Source: Planctomycetia bacterium (lineage in GTDB: Bacteria > Planctomycetota > Planctomycetia > Pirellulales > UBA1268). From it: 64,000 nucleotides of DNA. The notes beneath the pieces were generated by a model. The model was not told where the DNA came from and searched no databases. It saw only the letters and a program-made list of their open reading frames with translations. The position numbers and the translations under genes were made by a program. This document shows positions 33,217-42,020 of the stretch, piece after piece. Within the stretch, counting starts at the first letter, position 1. Each line of letters begins with the position of its first letter. The DNA lies in the NCBI GenBank assembly GCA_026401035.1, contig JAPLNR010000056.1, positions 1 through 64,000 on the forward strand. Reading direction: 5' to 3'.

Positions 33217-35646
33217 GTGGCGGAAGACCTGAGCGGATTTTCGATGCTCGAGCTGTTCCGGCTCGAGGCCGAAAGCCAGACAGCCATCCTGTCGGCGGGC
33301 GTGCTCGCCGTCGAGGAACTGGAACGTTCGCCCGAAACCATCGAGTCGATGATGCGGGCGGCTCATTCGCTGAAGGGCGCGGCCCGGATCGTCGGCCTCG
33401 AACCGGCCGTGCGGGTGGCGCATGCGATGGAAGACTGCTTCGTCGCGGCCGGCAAGGGAACGTTTCAGGTGCGGCCGGAGCACGTCGACCTGCTGCTGGC
33501 GAGCATCGATTTCCTGTCCTCGATCGCGAAGGCCGAAGACGCGCTCGCGGCCGACAGCACGTGGCCCCGCACGGCCAACTCGCTGGTATCCGAACTCGGC
33601 GCCCTGCTCACCGCGCCTGCGGCCGCACCCGCTCCGCAGGCCACCGCGGCGGCCACGAGTCCGGTGGCGGCCCCAGCCGAGACGGCAACCCCGGCCGCGG
33701 CGGCAATCCCGGCCGCGGCGGCAAGGCCCCCGGCTCCCCGGCCTGCGGCTGCAGCAGCCAGCCCGCCCCCGGCGGCCGCCCCCAGGCAGGAACCGCCCGC
33801 CCCGGCCCAGCCCACGGCCACCAGCGCGAGCCCCGGTGGATCGGCGAGCCCGGCAGCGCCGGCCGTCTCAGCCACCCGCGCGATCGAACAGGCCGACAGG
33901 GTGGTGCGGGTATCGGCCGACAGCCTGACCCGGCTCGTCGGCCTCGCGGGCGAGTCGCTCGTGGAAACGCGACAACTGCGGCCCTTCGTCGATTCCCTGC
34001 TCGCCCTGCGGGCCTCGCAGGTCGAGCTCTGCGACACGATCGCCGTGGTGGAGGAGAAGTTCAAGGCCGACGACGTCACGGTGCCGCCACCGCTTTTGGG
34101 CATGCTTGCCCGCGTGCGGGAGCGGGCCGAAGCCTGCCTGACGACCCTCATGACTCAGGTCGACGACCTCGAGAGTTTCGCGCGGCGAAACGAGGATCTC
34201 TCCGGCCGCCTCCATCAGGAGGTGATCGTGAGCCGCATGCGGCCGCTGGCCGACGGCATCCGCGGTTTCCCGCGGCTCGTCCGCGACGTCGCCCGCACCC
34301 TCGGCAAGCAGGTTCGCTGGGAGGTACGCGGCGAACAGACCGGCGTCGATCGCGACATCCTCGACAAACTCGAGGCGCCGCTTTCGCATCTCATCCGCAA
34401 CGCCCTCGACCATGGGCTGGAGACGCCCGCCGACCGGGAGGCCGCCGACAAGCCGCCGGTCGGCACGATCCGGCTCGAGGCCCGCCACCGCGCCGGCATG
34501 CTCCACATCACGCTCACCGATGACGGCCGCGGGATCGACGTCGAGCAACTGCGGGCCAAGGCCGTCTCGCGCGGACTCGTCGCCAAGCAGGTGGCCGACC
34601 AGCTTTCCGAATTGGAGCTACTCGAGTTTCTCTTCCTGCCCGGCTTCTCCACGAAGGACGAGGTGACGGAGATCTCCGGCCGCGGCGTGGGACTCGACGT
34701 GGTGCAGAGCATGGTCAAGGCGGTGGGCGGCACCGTGCGCGTGGCCACGCAGATTGGCCGGCAGACCAGTTTCACGCTCCAGCTCCCGATCACGATGTCG
34801 GTGATCCGGGCGCTGCTGGTCGACATCGGCGGCGAGCCCTACGCCTTTCCGCTGACCCGCATCGACAACATCCTGTTCTGCCATCACGCCGATGTTCGTA
34901 CCGTCGAGGGCCGGCAGTATTTCGAGCGCGACGCCGTCTCGATCGGACTGGTGATGGCGCCGCAGATTCTCGAGATGACGGGCCACCCCGCGCCCCCCGA
35001 CCCGATGCCCGTCGTGGTCATCAGCGACCGCGGACAGCAATTCGGCATGATCGTCGACGCCTTCCTCGGCGAACGTGACCTCGAGGTGCGGCCGCTCGAT
35101 CGGCGGCTCGGCAAGGTGCCCAACATCAACAGCGCGTCGCTGCTCGAAAATGGCAATCCGGTGTTGATCGTCGACGTGGAGGATCTCGTCCGCTCGATCG
35201 ACAACGTGCTCATGGGCCGCCGGCTGTCGCGGGTGGAGTTCGAACGCATGGCGGAACAGGCCCGCCAGCGGAAGCGGATCCTCGTCGTCGACGACTCGAT
35301 CACGGTCCGCGAACTCGAGCGGCAATTGCTGCAGGCCCGGGGATTCGCGGTCGACGTCGCGGTCGATGGCATGGACGGCTGGAATGCGATCCGCAGTACG
35401 CACTACGATCTGGTGGTGAGCGACGTCGACATGCCACGGATGGACGGCATCGGACTGGTGTCGCTGATCAAGAATGACCCGGCCCGCAAGGACATCCCCG
35501 TGGTGATCGTCTCGTACAAGGATCGCGAGGAGGACCGGCTCCGCGGGCTCGACGCCGGCGCGAACCGCTACCTCACGAAGAGCAGTTTTCACGACGAGAC
35601 CTTCGTGCACACGATCATCGATCTCGTGGGAGAGCCATTGCAGTGA
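33217..35646 (+). CDS. wspE: Hybrid chemosensory kinase CheA-receiver, WspE-like
   Basis: An 809-residue hybrid kinase. The GTG at 33217 is chosen because AAGGAG lies six bases before it. The Hpt domain at residues 10-115 has the phosphorylated His50 in AAHSLKGAARIVGL. An Ala/Pro linker of about 90 residues follows, then the dimerisation helices, the HATPase domain (HLIRNALDHGLETP, TDDGRGIDVEQL, ISGRGVGLDVV), a CheW-like regulatory domain, and a C-terminal receiver starting RKRILVVDDSITVRE with phospho-acceptor Asp736 in VVSDVDMP. In Wsp systems this kinase phosphorylates the diguanylate cyclase WspR and the methylesterase WspF. No wspR lies next to this one. Confidence 0.93.
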   Translation: MAEDLSGFSMLELFRLEAESQTAILSAGVLAVEELERSPETIESMMRAAHSLKGAARIVGLEPAVRVAHAMEDCFVAAGKGTFQVRPEHVDLLLASIDFLSSIAKAEDALAADSTWPRTANSLVSELGALLTAPAAAPAPQATAAATSPVAAPAETATPAAAAIPAAAARPPAPRPAAAAASPPPAAAPRQEPPAPAQPTATSASPGGSASPAAPAVSATRAIEQADRVVRVSADSLTRLVGLAGESLVETRQLRPFVDSLLALRASQVELCDTIAVVEEKFKADDVTVPPPLLGMLARVRERAEACLTTLMTQVDDLESFARRNEDLSGRLHQEVIVSRMRPLADGIRGFPRLVRDVARTLGKQVRWEVRGEQTGVDRDILDKLEAPLSHLIRNALDHGLETPADREAADKPPVGTIRLEARHRAGMLHITLTDDGRGIDVEQLRAKAVSRGLVAKQVADQLSELELLEFLFLPGFSTKDEVTEISGRGVGLDVVQSMVKAVGGTVRVATQIGRQTSFTLQLPITMSVIRALLVDIGGEPYAFPLTRIDNILFCHHADVRTVEGRQYFERDAVSIGLVMAPQILEMTGHPAPPDPMPVVVISDRGQQFGMIVDAFLGERDLEVRPLDRRLGKVPNINSASLLENGNPVLIVDVEDLVRSIDNVLMGRRLSRVEFERMAEQARQRKRILVVDDSITVRELERQLLQARGFAVDVAVDGMDGWNAIRSTHYDLVVSDVDMPRMDGIGLVSLIKNDPARKDIPVVIVSYKDREEDRLRGLDAGANRYLTKSSFHDETFVHTIIDLVGEPLQ

Positions 35647-36644
35647 GAATCGGAATCGTCAACGACATGCGGGCCGCCTGCGAGGCGCTGCGGCGGGTCG
35701 TGAACAGCCTGCCAGACCACGAGATCGCCTGGACCGCCACCGACGGCGTCGAGGCGATCGCGATGGCCAAGCGCGACAGGCCGGACCTGATCCTGATGGA
35801 CCTGATCATGCCGCATCTCGACGGCGTGCAGGCCACTCGGCAGATCATGGGATCGGCTCCGTGCGCGATCCTTGTCGTCACCGCCACCGTGAGCGGCAAC
35901 ATTTCTCTGGTCTACGAGGCCATGGGGTTCGGCGCGCTCGACGCCGTCGACACGCCGATGCTCGGCCCCGCCGGCGAGGTGAGCGGCGCGGGAGCGCTGG
36001 TCGAGAAGATCGGCATGATCGCCAAACTCGTGGGGTCCACGAGCGAGTCGCGAAAACCCGCCCGACCGGCCGCCGGTGCGGCCCCGCCACGGCTCCTCGT
36101 CATCGGCGCCTCGACGGGCGGTCCCAAGGCGATCTCCGACCTGCTCCTGCCACTGCCCCGCGAATGGAATGTGGCGACCATCATCGTGCAGCACGTGGAC
36201 GTGGCCTTTTCGCAGGGGCTCGCGAAGTGGCTCGGCGATCGGACCGGACGGGCCGTGCGGGTGGCCGAACACGGCCAGCAACCACTGCCCGGCGACGTGC
36301 TGCTGGCAGGCACCAACGACCACCTCGTGCTCTCGAAGAGCCGCGTGCTCGAATACTGCGAGGAGCCGAAGGAGGTGTTCTTCCGCCCCAGCGTCGACGT
36401 CTTCTTCCAGAGCGTGGCCGAATTCTGGCCGCAGGCGGGCACGGCGCTGCTGCTCACCGGCATGGGAAAGGACGGCGCCACGGGACTGCTCAAGCTCCGC
36501 AGTCGCGGCTGGCACACGATCGCCCAAAATGAATCCTCGAGCGTCGTCTGGAGCATGCCGAAGGCGGGCATCGACCTCGGCGCCGCCAGCGAGGTGCTCA
36601 GCATCGACCAAATGGCCCGCTCGATCACGCAGCGCATGGGCTGA
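35643..36644 (+). CDS. wspF: Receptor methylesterase CheB, WspF-like
   Basis: A 333-residue response regulator with a GTG start that overlaps the wspE stop (GTGA). The receiver has acidic residue Asp8 and phospho-acceptor Asp53 (LILMDLIMP). The methylesterase domain carries the catalytic triad Ser157 (GASTGGP), His184 (VQHVD) and Asp277 (GMGKDGATG). It removes methyl groups from WspA and resets the system. It is the last gene of the operon; a 329-base repeat-filled gap and a converging amidase follow. Confidence 0.93.
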   Translation: MRIGIVNDMRAACEALRRVVNSLPDHEIAWTATDGVEAIAMAKRDRPDLILMDLIMPHLDGVQATRQIMGSAPCAILVVTATVSGNISLVYEAMGFGALDAVDTPMLGPAGEVSGAGALVEKIGMIAKLVGSTSESRKPARPAAGAAPPRLLVIGASTGGPKAISDLLLPLPREWNVATIIVQHVDVAFSQGLAKWLGDRTGRAVRVAEHGQQPLPGDVLLAGTNDHLVLSKSRVLEYCEEPKEVFFRPSVDVFFQSVAEFWPQAGTALLLTGMGKDGATGLLKLRSRGWHTIAQNESSSVVWSMPKAGIDLGAASEVLSIDQMARSITQRMG

Positions 36645-36686
36645 GCGGACTGTGTGAACATCATGCAGCGGGCCGCCGCGGTCAAA

Positions 36687-36738
36687 GGCGTAAAACTGCG
36701 GCGTAAAACTGCGGCGTAAAACTGCGGCGTAAAACTGC
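36687..36738. repeat. 13-bp tandem repeat, four perfect units
   Basis: GGCGTAAAACTGC is repeated four times without a mismatch, then decays (GGCCAAAAACCGAGGC, ACAAAACG). It begins 42 bases after the wspF stop, in non-coding DNA. Confidence 0.92.
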
Positions 36739-36766
36739 GGCCAAAAACCGAGGCACAAAACGAAGG

Positions 36767-36884
36767 CGCAGGGATCGGCGGAAGCTCGAGGAGCATTGGA
36801 GTTTTCGCCGAGTTGAGGACAGCGCTCCCGCGCGACCCTCGTGCGAAAAATCCACGCGACGAGACTTCTGCCGTCCCGAGCCGG
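36767..36884 (-). repeat. Dispersed repeat, copy D
   Basis: Read on the minus strand this copy has GGGACGGCAGAAGTCTCGTC, GCGTGGATTTTTCGCAC, GGGTCGCGCGG, then CCAATGCTCCTCGAGCTTCC and GCCGATCCCTGC. It matches copies B and C through the core but lacks their outer TGCCCTGTGC segment, so this marks the core boundary. It lies between convergent genes, as does copy C. Confidence 0.82.
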
Positions 36885-36949
36885 TTTCGGCGCGAACGGC
36901 CCGTCCCCACCAGCACTCTCCCGAAGCGTTCAAACTCCGCCAAGCTATT

Positions 36950-37000
36950 CTCGCTCCTACCTACTGCTCGCTCCTACCTACTGCTCGCTCCCGCCTCCTG
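36950..37000. repeat. 17-bp tandem repeat, three units, at the amidase stop codon
   Basis: CTCGCTCCTACCTACTG occurs twice perfectly (36950-36966, 36967-36983), then once with three changes (36984-37000). The third unit encodes the C-terminus of the amidase, and the stop codon lies in the second unit, so expansion has duplicated the end of the gene. Confidence 0.88.
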
Positions 37001-38446
37001 CTGGATCAAACGCATCACCTCGAGCACGGTTGCCTCTCCACCGCGCAGAGCAATCACCTGCACCCCCACCGGCAGCCCGGCGCTGCCGCGATCCGTTTCG
37101 CTGGCCGCGCGGACGACCGGATCCCGCGAGTTTCTGCGGCCGATTTCCTCGTGGGGCAGCACCTGCGTCACCGGCACGGAGCCTGCCGCGAGATCGAGAA
37201 GATTGGCGAGCAGGCATGGTGCTGCGGCCACGATCAGTGTCGCGGCCGTCCCGTGTCGCAGCGCCGGCAGGGCCGATACCGGACAGACGATCGCGTCGTG
37301 GTGTTCGCCCATGGCGGCCGCGTGCGCGGCCATGCGGTCCCGTGCCGCGAGCAACGGCGCCAGCGCCGCCCCCTGACGCGGCCCCGTCTGGCGCAGGGCC
37401 TCGGCCTCGATCCGCCGGCCTGCCAACTGTGCGGCGCCTGCCAGCCACGGACGCAGACACCGCGGCACGCCCGCCAGCCCGAGCAGCCTGGCCACCGGCT
37501 TGATCGGCGTTGAACCGGCGAACAACTGCCGGATGTCGGCCCCCCCATCGGCCGAAAGCAGGGCGAGATGGAGCCAGGCCGCATCGCGACCGAAGGCGCC
37601 GTCGAATTGTTCCCCCACCGCGCCGGCCGCACGGAGCCGCGCCATGGCGTCGCGCACCGCGCGGCGCACGGCCGGGGAGGGGTCGAGCGGGCCGGCGTCG
37701 TCCCACCAGGCAATTCGCAGCGGGCGGCCACGACGGTCCGCGGGTTTTGAATCAACGCCGACGGCACCGAGCGCGAGCCGCAGGTCATCGACGTGCCGGG
37801 CCAGAAAGCCTGCCCGCGGCCGCACGGCCGTCAGGTGCGGCACGGTGTCGAAGGCGCCACCTTCGCCGAGGACCGCCGAACGCGGCATGATTCCCACGAT
37901 ACCGCAGGCATGTGCGGGCTGGCGGATGCTGCCGGCGAGATCGGTTCCCACGGCGAGGGGCACGACGCCCGCCGCGACGAGCGCCGCGGCACCGCCACTC
38001 GAGCCGCCCGGACCACGATCGGTGGCCAGCGGGTGATTGGTCCGTCCCCAGACGGGATTGTCGGTCTCGTGGAGATACATCGCCTGAGGAACGTTGTCCT
38101 TGCCGACGACCAGCGCCCCGGCCGCCTGCAGCCGTTCGACGAGCGCGGCGGAACTGGCGTCACGACACTGGCGGCGACTCTCGATGCCGAGGGTCGTGAG
38201 CATGCCGCTGACCGGAAAGCACTCCTTCACGCTCACCGGAACTCCGGCAAGCACGGCCGCCGATCCAGCGTGGATCCGACCCGCCTCCAAGGCCGCCGCT
38301 TCGTGCCGGGTTTGCACGAGCGCGTTGAGCCGTGCATGAGTGGACTGCCAGCGTGCCACGTGGGCGGCAAGCACGGCGTCGGCCCGCAGGCTGCCCGCGG
38401 CCACTGCCTCGGCGATGTGCGCCGCCGATGGCAGGTCGCCGGCCAC
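36974..38446 (-). CDS. Amidase-signature family enzyme
   Basis: A 490-residue hydrolase of the amidase-signature family. The Ser-cisSer-Lys triad is visible: Lys in PVSVKECFPV, cis-Ser in DRGPGGSSGGAAALVAAG, and the nucleophile Ser in VGTDLAGSIRQPA. The substrate is unknown. GatA is less likely because gatB and gatC are absent nearby and the C-terminal half differs from GatA. The start is a GTG placed immediately after the TGA of the upstream gene, so translation is probably coupled to it. It converges on the Wsp operon, whose binding protein belongs to an amide-binding group; a functional link is only a suggestion. Confidence 0.82.
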   Translation of the reverse strand: MAGDLPSAAHIAEAVAAGSLRADAVLAAHVARWQSTHARLNALVQTRHEAAALEAGRIHAGSAAVLAGVPVSVKECFPVSGMLTTLGIESRRQCRDASSAALVERLQAAGALVVGKDNVPQAMYLHETDNPVWGRTNHPLATDRGPGGSSGGAAALVAAGVVPLAVGTDLAGSIRQPAHACGIVGIMPRSAVLGEGGAFDTVPHLTAVRPRAGFLARHVDDLRLALGAVGVDSKPADRRGRPLRIAWWDDAGPLDPSPAVRRAVRDAMARLRAAGAVGEQFDGAFGRDAAWLHLALLSADGGADIRQLFAGSTPIKPVARLLGLAGVPRCLRPWLAGAAQLAGRRIEAEALRQTGPRQGAALAPLLAARDRMAAHAAAMGEHHDAIVCPVSALPALRHGTAATLIVAAAPCLLANLLDLAAGSVPVTQVLPHEEIGRRNSRDPVVRAASETDRGSAGLPVGVQVIALRGGEATVLEVMRLIQQEAGASSR

Positions 38447-40366
38447 TCAGAACAGGTCCTCGACCGGCTGGGCCGACTTATCCAGGCTGCGGCAGTCGGC
38501 CGCCCAGACCACATCGCCGTCGAAGAGCACGCCCGTGACGAGCACCTGCGCGCCCGCCGCCACCGTGGGCTCGCGCCGCGAGATGATCGAGAGGTTCCTC
38601 GGCTCAGCACCTTCGATCGTGACGGAGGAAGACCAGTAGGGCCCCACCTGGCGGCCGCCGTTGAAGGTGGCCAGGAGAACGGCGCCGTCCACGGGACGCT
38701 TCTTCGACTTCAGCCACATGCCGCTGAGCTTGCCGAGGTCGGTGATCACCGCTTCGTTGCCGACGATCTTGCCGTAGAGACCTTCCAGCTGCTCAGGAGT
38801 CTTGTCGAGCGGCCGCGCGGAGTCGGCCGCGGCCGTTTCCAGCATCACCAACTGCTCGGCGACTCCGGCAAGATTCTTGTACCAGCCCACGAGTATTTTT
38901 TTGCGGCTCGGGTCTTCGGCATCCACTGCCGCGAGTTCGTCAAACGCCGTTTCCGCCTGAACGACCGCAGCCTCCAGCGCGGAAAAATCGAGCGGCTCTG
39001 GCTCGGGTACGGCCGGGGCCGCGGGTTCCTTCGGGGCAGGCTGCTCGGAGAACAGATCGTCGCTGGCCGCAGGCTTTTCAGCAGCCGGCTCCACGGACTC
39101 CGGTTCTTTCACGTCCACTGCTGCCAAGCCGCCGTCCGCTGCCGGCTCCGTGCCTCCGTCTGCCGCGTTTGGCAGTTGATCGAGCGACGCCGCCTGGTCG
39201 AGCCGCGGTCCGCTACCGGGGGCTGCGGGCTTCTTGTAGCCGGGCTGGAATTTCTCGGGCAGCAAAAACGCCACCTCCGCCGGGACCATCTTCGTGAACT
39301 TGAACGGGTCCTTCTGGAAGCCCCAGACGAGGATCGCGTAGGTGATCGGCAACGCCATGAGGCCGCCAAGCACGATGCCGATGATTTGACCGATGCCGCC
39401 CCCCTGGGACTTCGCAGCCTTGACCCGCTTCGGCTGCTTTTTCGCCGACGCGGCCGGCTTTGCTGCCACGGCGTCGTCGAACCCGGCGGTGGCAGCGACG
39501 AGCGCTCCCCCGGCAACCGCTCCGCCCAGCTCATCCGCACCAAAAGCATTTTCATCGAATTCAGGGGCGGCAAATTCAGGTGCCTCGAAATCGGGGACGC
39601 CGAAGGCCGTCAGCGGCTCATCCTCCGACTCGATGCCCGACTCGACGTCGCTGCCGGGCAGGTCGAGAGTCGACTTGGCATCACCGTCGACCCATTCGTC
39701 GATCGAGATCACGTCGCTCGACGCCACAATGCCGGACTGTCCGGTGCCGATCTGAATGGCGGAGGACTGAATCGTGGAACCGTTCCCATCTCTGTCGGTT
39801 TCGGCATCGTGCTCGTGCACGTCGTCCCCCGGAAAGACCGCCAGCGGCGGTTCGTCCGCAGGCTCTTCCAGCCATTCTTCGACACTGTCGGTCGTGGCCG
39901 CGCTGTCGTCGTTCGGAGCGTTGTGCGGGTTCAGGAATTCCGGCAGATCGCCATCATCCGCCAGCGTGGCGAAGGGATTGTCAGCCGGGACTTCGGCAAC
40001 GTCCGGAGGCGGGTCGAGCGAATAGACACCCACTGGCACATCGTCGGCAGTTGCGGATTCACTCGACGTCATCGGGAAGATCGGCTCTTCGGTCTCCACC
40101 TCTTCGATCGCCTCACCAGCGGCGGCCGCAGCCGCATCCAAAGCGAGGTCGCCAAGGTCATCAAGGTCATCGGGATCGCCTACGCCCGCGAGCCCGTCGA
40201 GCCCCTCAAGACCTCCGAGATCTCCGAGGTCGCCAAGCGCAGGCTCCGGCGCGGATTCGCCCGTTGAATCGAGCGAGAAGGAAAAGTCCTCGGCCGGCTC
40301 CGAAGAGCCGCCGGCATCGATTCCCGCCCAAGGATCGGGTGACGGGTTGTCTTTGTCATCCACCAT
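38447..40366 (-). CDS. Acidic one-helix membrane protein, planctomycete-type, unknown function
   Basis: A 639-residue protein. Residues 1-310 are acidic, disordered and rich in Asp, Glu, Ala and Pro, with short Asp-Leu-Gly-Leu repeats near residues 43-75 (LGDLGDLGGLEGLDGL). A basic segment KKQPKRVKAAK precedes a single transmembrane helix (IGQIIGIVLGGLMALPITYA). A Pro-rich linker and a C-terminal folded domain (about 470-639) follow, with YKNLAGVAEQLVMLE and PVDGAVLLATFNGGRQVGPY. The start has GGGAGG six bases upstream. No family is recognised. The topology suggests a cytoplasmic acidic tail and an exported C-terminal domain. It is directly followed by the amidase gene. Confidence 0.65.
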   Translation of the reverse strand: MVDDKDNPSPDPWAGIDAGGSSEPAEDFSFSLDSTGESAPEPALGDLGDLGGLEGLDGLAGVGDPDDLDDLGDLALDAAAAAAGEAIEEVETEEPIFPMTSSESATADDVPVGVYSLDPPPDVAEVPADNPFATLADDGDLPEFLNPHNAPNDDSAATTDSVEEWLEEPADEPPLAVFPGDDVHEHDAETDRDGNGSTIQSSAIQIGTGQSGIVASSDVISIDEWVDGDAKSTLDLPGSDVESGIESEDEPLTAFGVPDFEAPEFAAPEFDENAFGADELGGAVAGGALVAATAGFDDAVAAKPAASAKKQPKRVKAAKSQGGGIGQIIGIVLGGLMALPITYAILVWGFQKDPFKFTKMVPAEVAFLLPEKFQPGYKKPAAPGSGPRLDQAASLDQLPNAADGGTEPAADGGLAAVDVKEPESVEPAAEKPAASDDLFSEQPAPKEPAAPAVPEPEPLDFSALEAAVVQAETAFDELAAVDAEDPSRKKILVGWYKNLAGVAEQLVMLETAAADSARPLDKTPEQLEGLYGKIVGNEAVITDLGKLSGMWLKSKKRPVDGAVLLATFNGGRQVGPYWSSSVTIEGAEPRNLSIISRREPTVAAGAQVLVTGVLFDGDVVWAADCRSLDKSAQPVEDLF

Positions 40367-40470
40367 GCATCCCTCCCGAATGATCCGCTCTCGACGGCGT
40401 CAGCGTTATTGTTTTTTGGGCAATACCCATGAAATTGGCCTGTATCGGAAGTGTACCATCGAGATTCCAA

Positions 40471-40490
40471 CGGGGGCCAACCGGCCCCCG
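40471..40490 (-). terminator. GC-rich hairpin after the carboxypeptidase gene
   Basis: CGGGGGCC-AACC-GGCCCCCG is a perfect 8-bp stem with a four-base loop, 22 bases beyond the stop of the M32 gene. No U-run follows on the minus strand, so intrinsic termination is uncertain; it may instead protect the 3' end of the transcript. Confidence 0.35.
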
Positions 40491-40511
40491 GCGTGCAAGC
40501 GGACAGGAAAA

Positions 40512-42020
40512 TCAGGCCAATCCGTGGGCCGCTCCATACCGCCGGCGGAGGCTTTCGACGAGCCACCGCTCCGCTGCCGGGCTTCCCGTGGCCGCCTCCA
40601 CCAGCGGTTCCGATTCGAGCAGCCGGCCCTTCTGGTGGACATGCCGTCGCATCCAGTCGAGCAGCCCGGTAAACCGGCCCGCCGCGATCTCGCGTTCCAG
40701 TTCGGGCAGATCCCGCTCCGCCGCCGCCATCAGCTGGGCGGCGTGCATGTTGCCCAGCGTGTAGGTGGGGAAGTAGCCGATGAGCCCGCCGCTCCAATGG
40801 ATGTCCTGCAGCACGCCCTCGGCTGCGGACGGCGGACGGATGCCGAAGTCCTTTGCGAACCGCTCGTTCCACGCCTCGGGAAGGTCGGCCACCTGCAGGG
40901 TGCCGTGGACAACCGCCCGCTCCAGATCGAACCGCATCATCACGTGCAGGTTGTAAGTGACCTCGTCGGCCTCGACACGGATGAGCGAGGGCGTCACCGC
41001 CATCAGGGACCGCTGCACGTCCTGCGCCGTGGCGCCTCCGAGCGCCTCGGGAAACGCCTGCCGAGCAAGCGGAAAGCACCACTCCCAGAAGGCCGGCGAC
41101 CGGCCCACCATGTTTTCCCAGAGCCGCGACTGCGACTCATGGATGCCGAGCGACGCAGCTTCGCCCGGCGGGAGCCCGTACCACCCGCGCGGCAGGCCCT
41201 GCTCGTAGAGCCCGTGCCCGGCCTCGTGCAAAACGCCAAACAGCGCCGTCGGCAGAAAATTCTCGTCCCAGCGGGTCGTGATCCGGCAGTCGTCCGGCCC
41301 CATCGTCGAACAGAACGGATGGTCGGTGGTATCCAGCCGCCCCCGGCCGAAGTCGAACCCGATCCGCGCGGCCACTTCGTGAACGAATGCCTTCTGTTCC
41401 GCAACGGGATAGTGCCGTTTCAGGATCGCGTCGTCGGGCCGCTGCCGCGCGCCGACACAGTCCTGCACGAGCGTCACGATCGCGCCCCGCAGCCGGTGGA
41501 AACGCTCGGCCACCGCCGTCCAGCGGGCACCCGGTTCGTAGTCATCCATCAGCGCGTCGTAGGGATCGCGATCGGGCAGTTGGCAGGCGGCCTGCTCCCG
41601 CTTGAGGGCGAAGATCCGCTCGAGCCAGGGGGCAAGTTTGGGCCACGAGGATTCGGCCCGGGCCGCAGCCCAGGCCTGCTGGCCCTCGACGCAGGTTTTG
41701 GCAAGCTCCTCGACCAGCCGCGGGGGCAGCCGGGACTGCTTGTCGTAGTCGTGCTTGAGCAGCCTGATGGTCGCGACGACGTCCGCGGGAGCGTTTCGGG
41801 CGAGTGGGCTGTCGGCCAGCCGTGCCAGCCGCTCCCCCTGCTGCGGGCTCGTCCGTTGCCGGTGCACGAGCATGGCGATCGCCGCCGCCTGCTCCGCCCG
41901 GTAGCTGCCGGCCTGCGGTGGCATCAGTGTGCGTTCGTCCCACCCCAGCAGCGATTCGACCGAGGCGAGCACCGCCGCCTGCCGCCCATTTGCACACGCT
42001 TCGGCAAATAAATTATCCAT
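40512..42020 (-). CDS. Metallocarboxypeptidase, M32 family (Taq carboxypeptidase type)
   Basis: A 502-residue zinc carboxypeptidase starting MDNLFAEACANGRQ. The zinc motif LHEAGHGLYEQGL has His265, Glu266 and His269. Other family signatures are RWDENFLPTALFGV, GIHESQSRLWENMVGRS and GYFPTYTLGNMHAAQL. It releases C-terminal residues from peptides in the cytoplasm. The frame is open for another 158 codons upstream, but the conserved family start and the divergent bshB1 gene make ATG 42020 the right choice. The 88-base gap to bshB1 should hold both promoters. Confidence 0.92.
   Translation of the reverse strand: MDNLFAEACANGRQAAVLASVESLLGWDERTLMPPQAGSYRAEQAAAIAMLVHRQRTSPQQGERLARLADSPLARNAPADVVATIRLLKHDYDKQSRLPPRLVEELAKTCVEGQQAWAAARAESSWPKLAPWLERIFALKREQAACQLPDRDPYDALMDDYEPGARWTAVAERFHRLRGAIVTLVQDCVGARQRPDDAILKRHYPVAEQKAFVHEVAARIGFDFGRGRLDTTDHPFCSTMGPDDCRITTRWDENFLPTALFGVLHEAGHGLYEQGLPRGWYGLPPGEAASLGIHESQSRLWENMVGRSPAFWEWCFPLARQAFPEALGGATAQDVQRSLMAVTPSLIRVEADEVTYNLHVMMRFDLERAVVHGTLQVADLPEAWNERFAKDFGIRPPSAAEGVLQDIHWSGGLIGYFPTYTLGNMHAAQLMAAAERDLPELEREIAAGRFTGLLDWMRRHVHQKGRLLESEPLVEAATGSPAAERWLVESLRRRYGAAHGLA

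Larger units (their letters stand above)
36645..36949. other. Convergent repeat-filled gap after wspF
   Basis: The space between wspF and the converging amidase gene contains no gene. In order it holds a 13-bp tandem array (36687-36738), dispersed repeat copy D (36767-36884) and the beginning of a 17-bp tandem array that runs into the amidase 3' end. A wspR or other output gene was looked for here and is absent. Confidence 0.7.

Noticed and set aside
36687-36738. Possible CRISPR array
   Set aside because: The 13-bp units are contiguous without spacers and no cas gene is near, so it is a simple tandem repeat.
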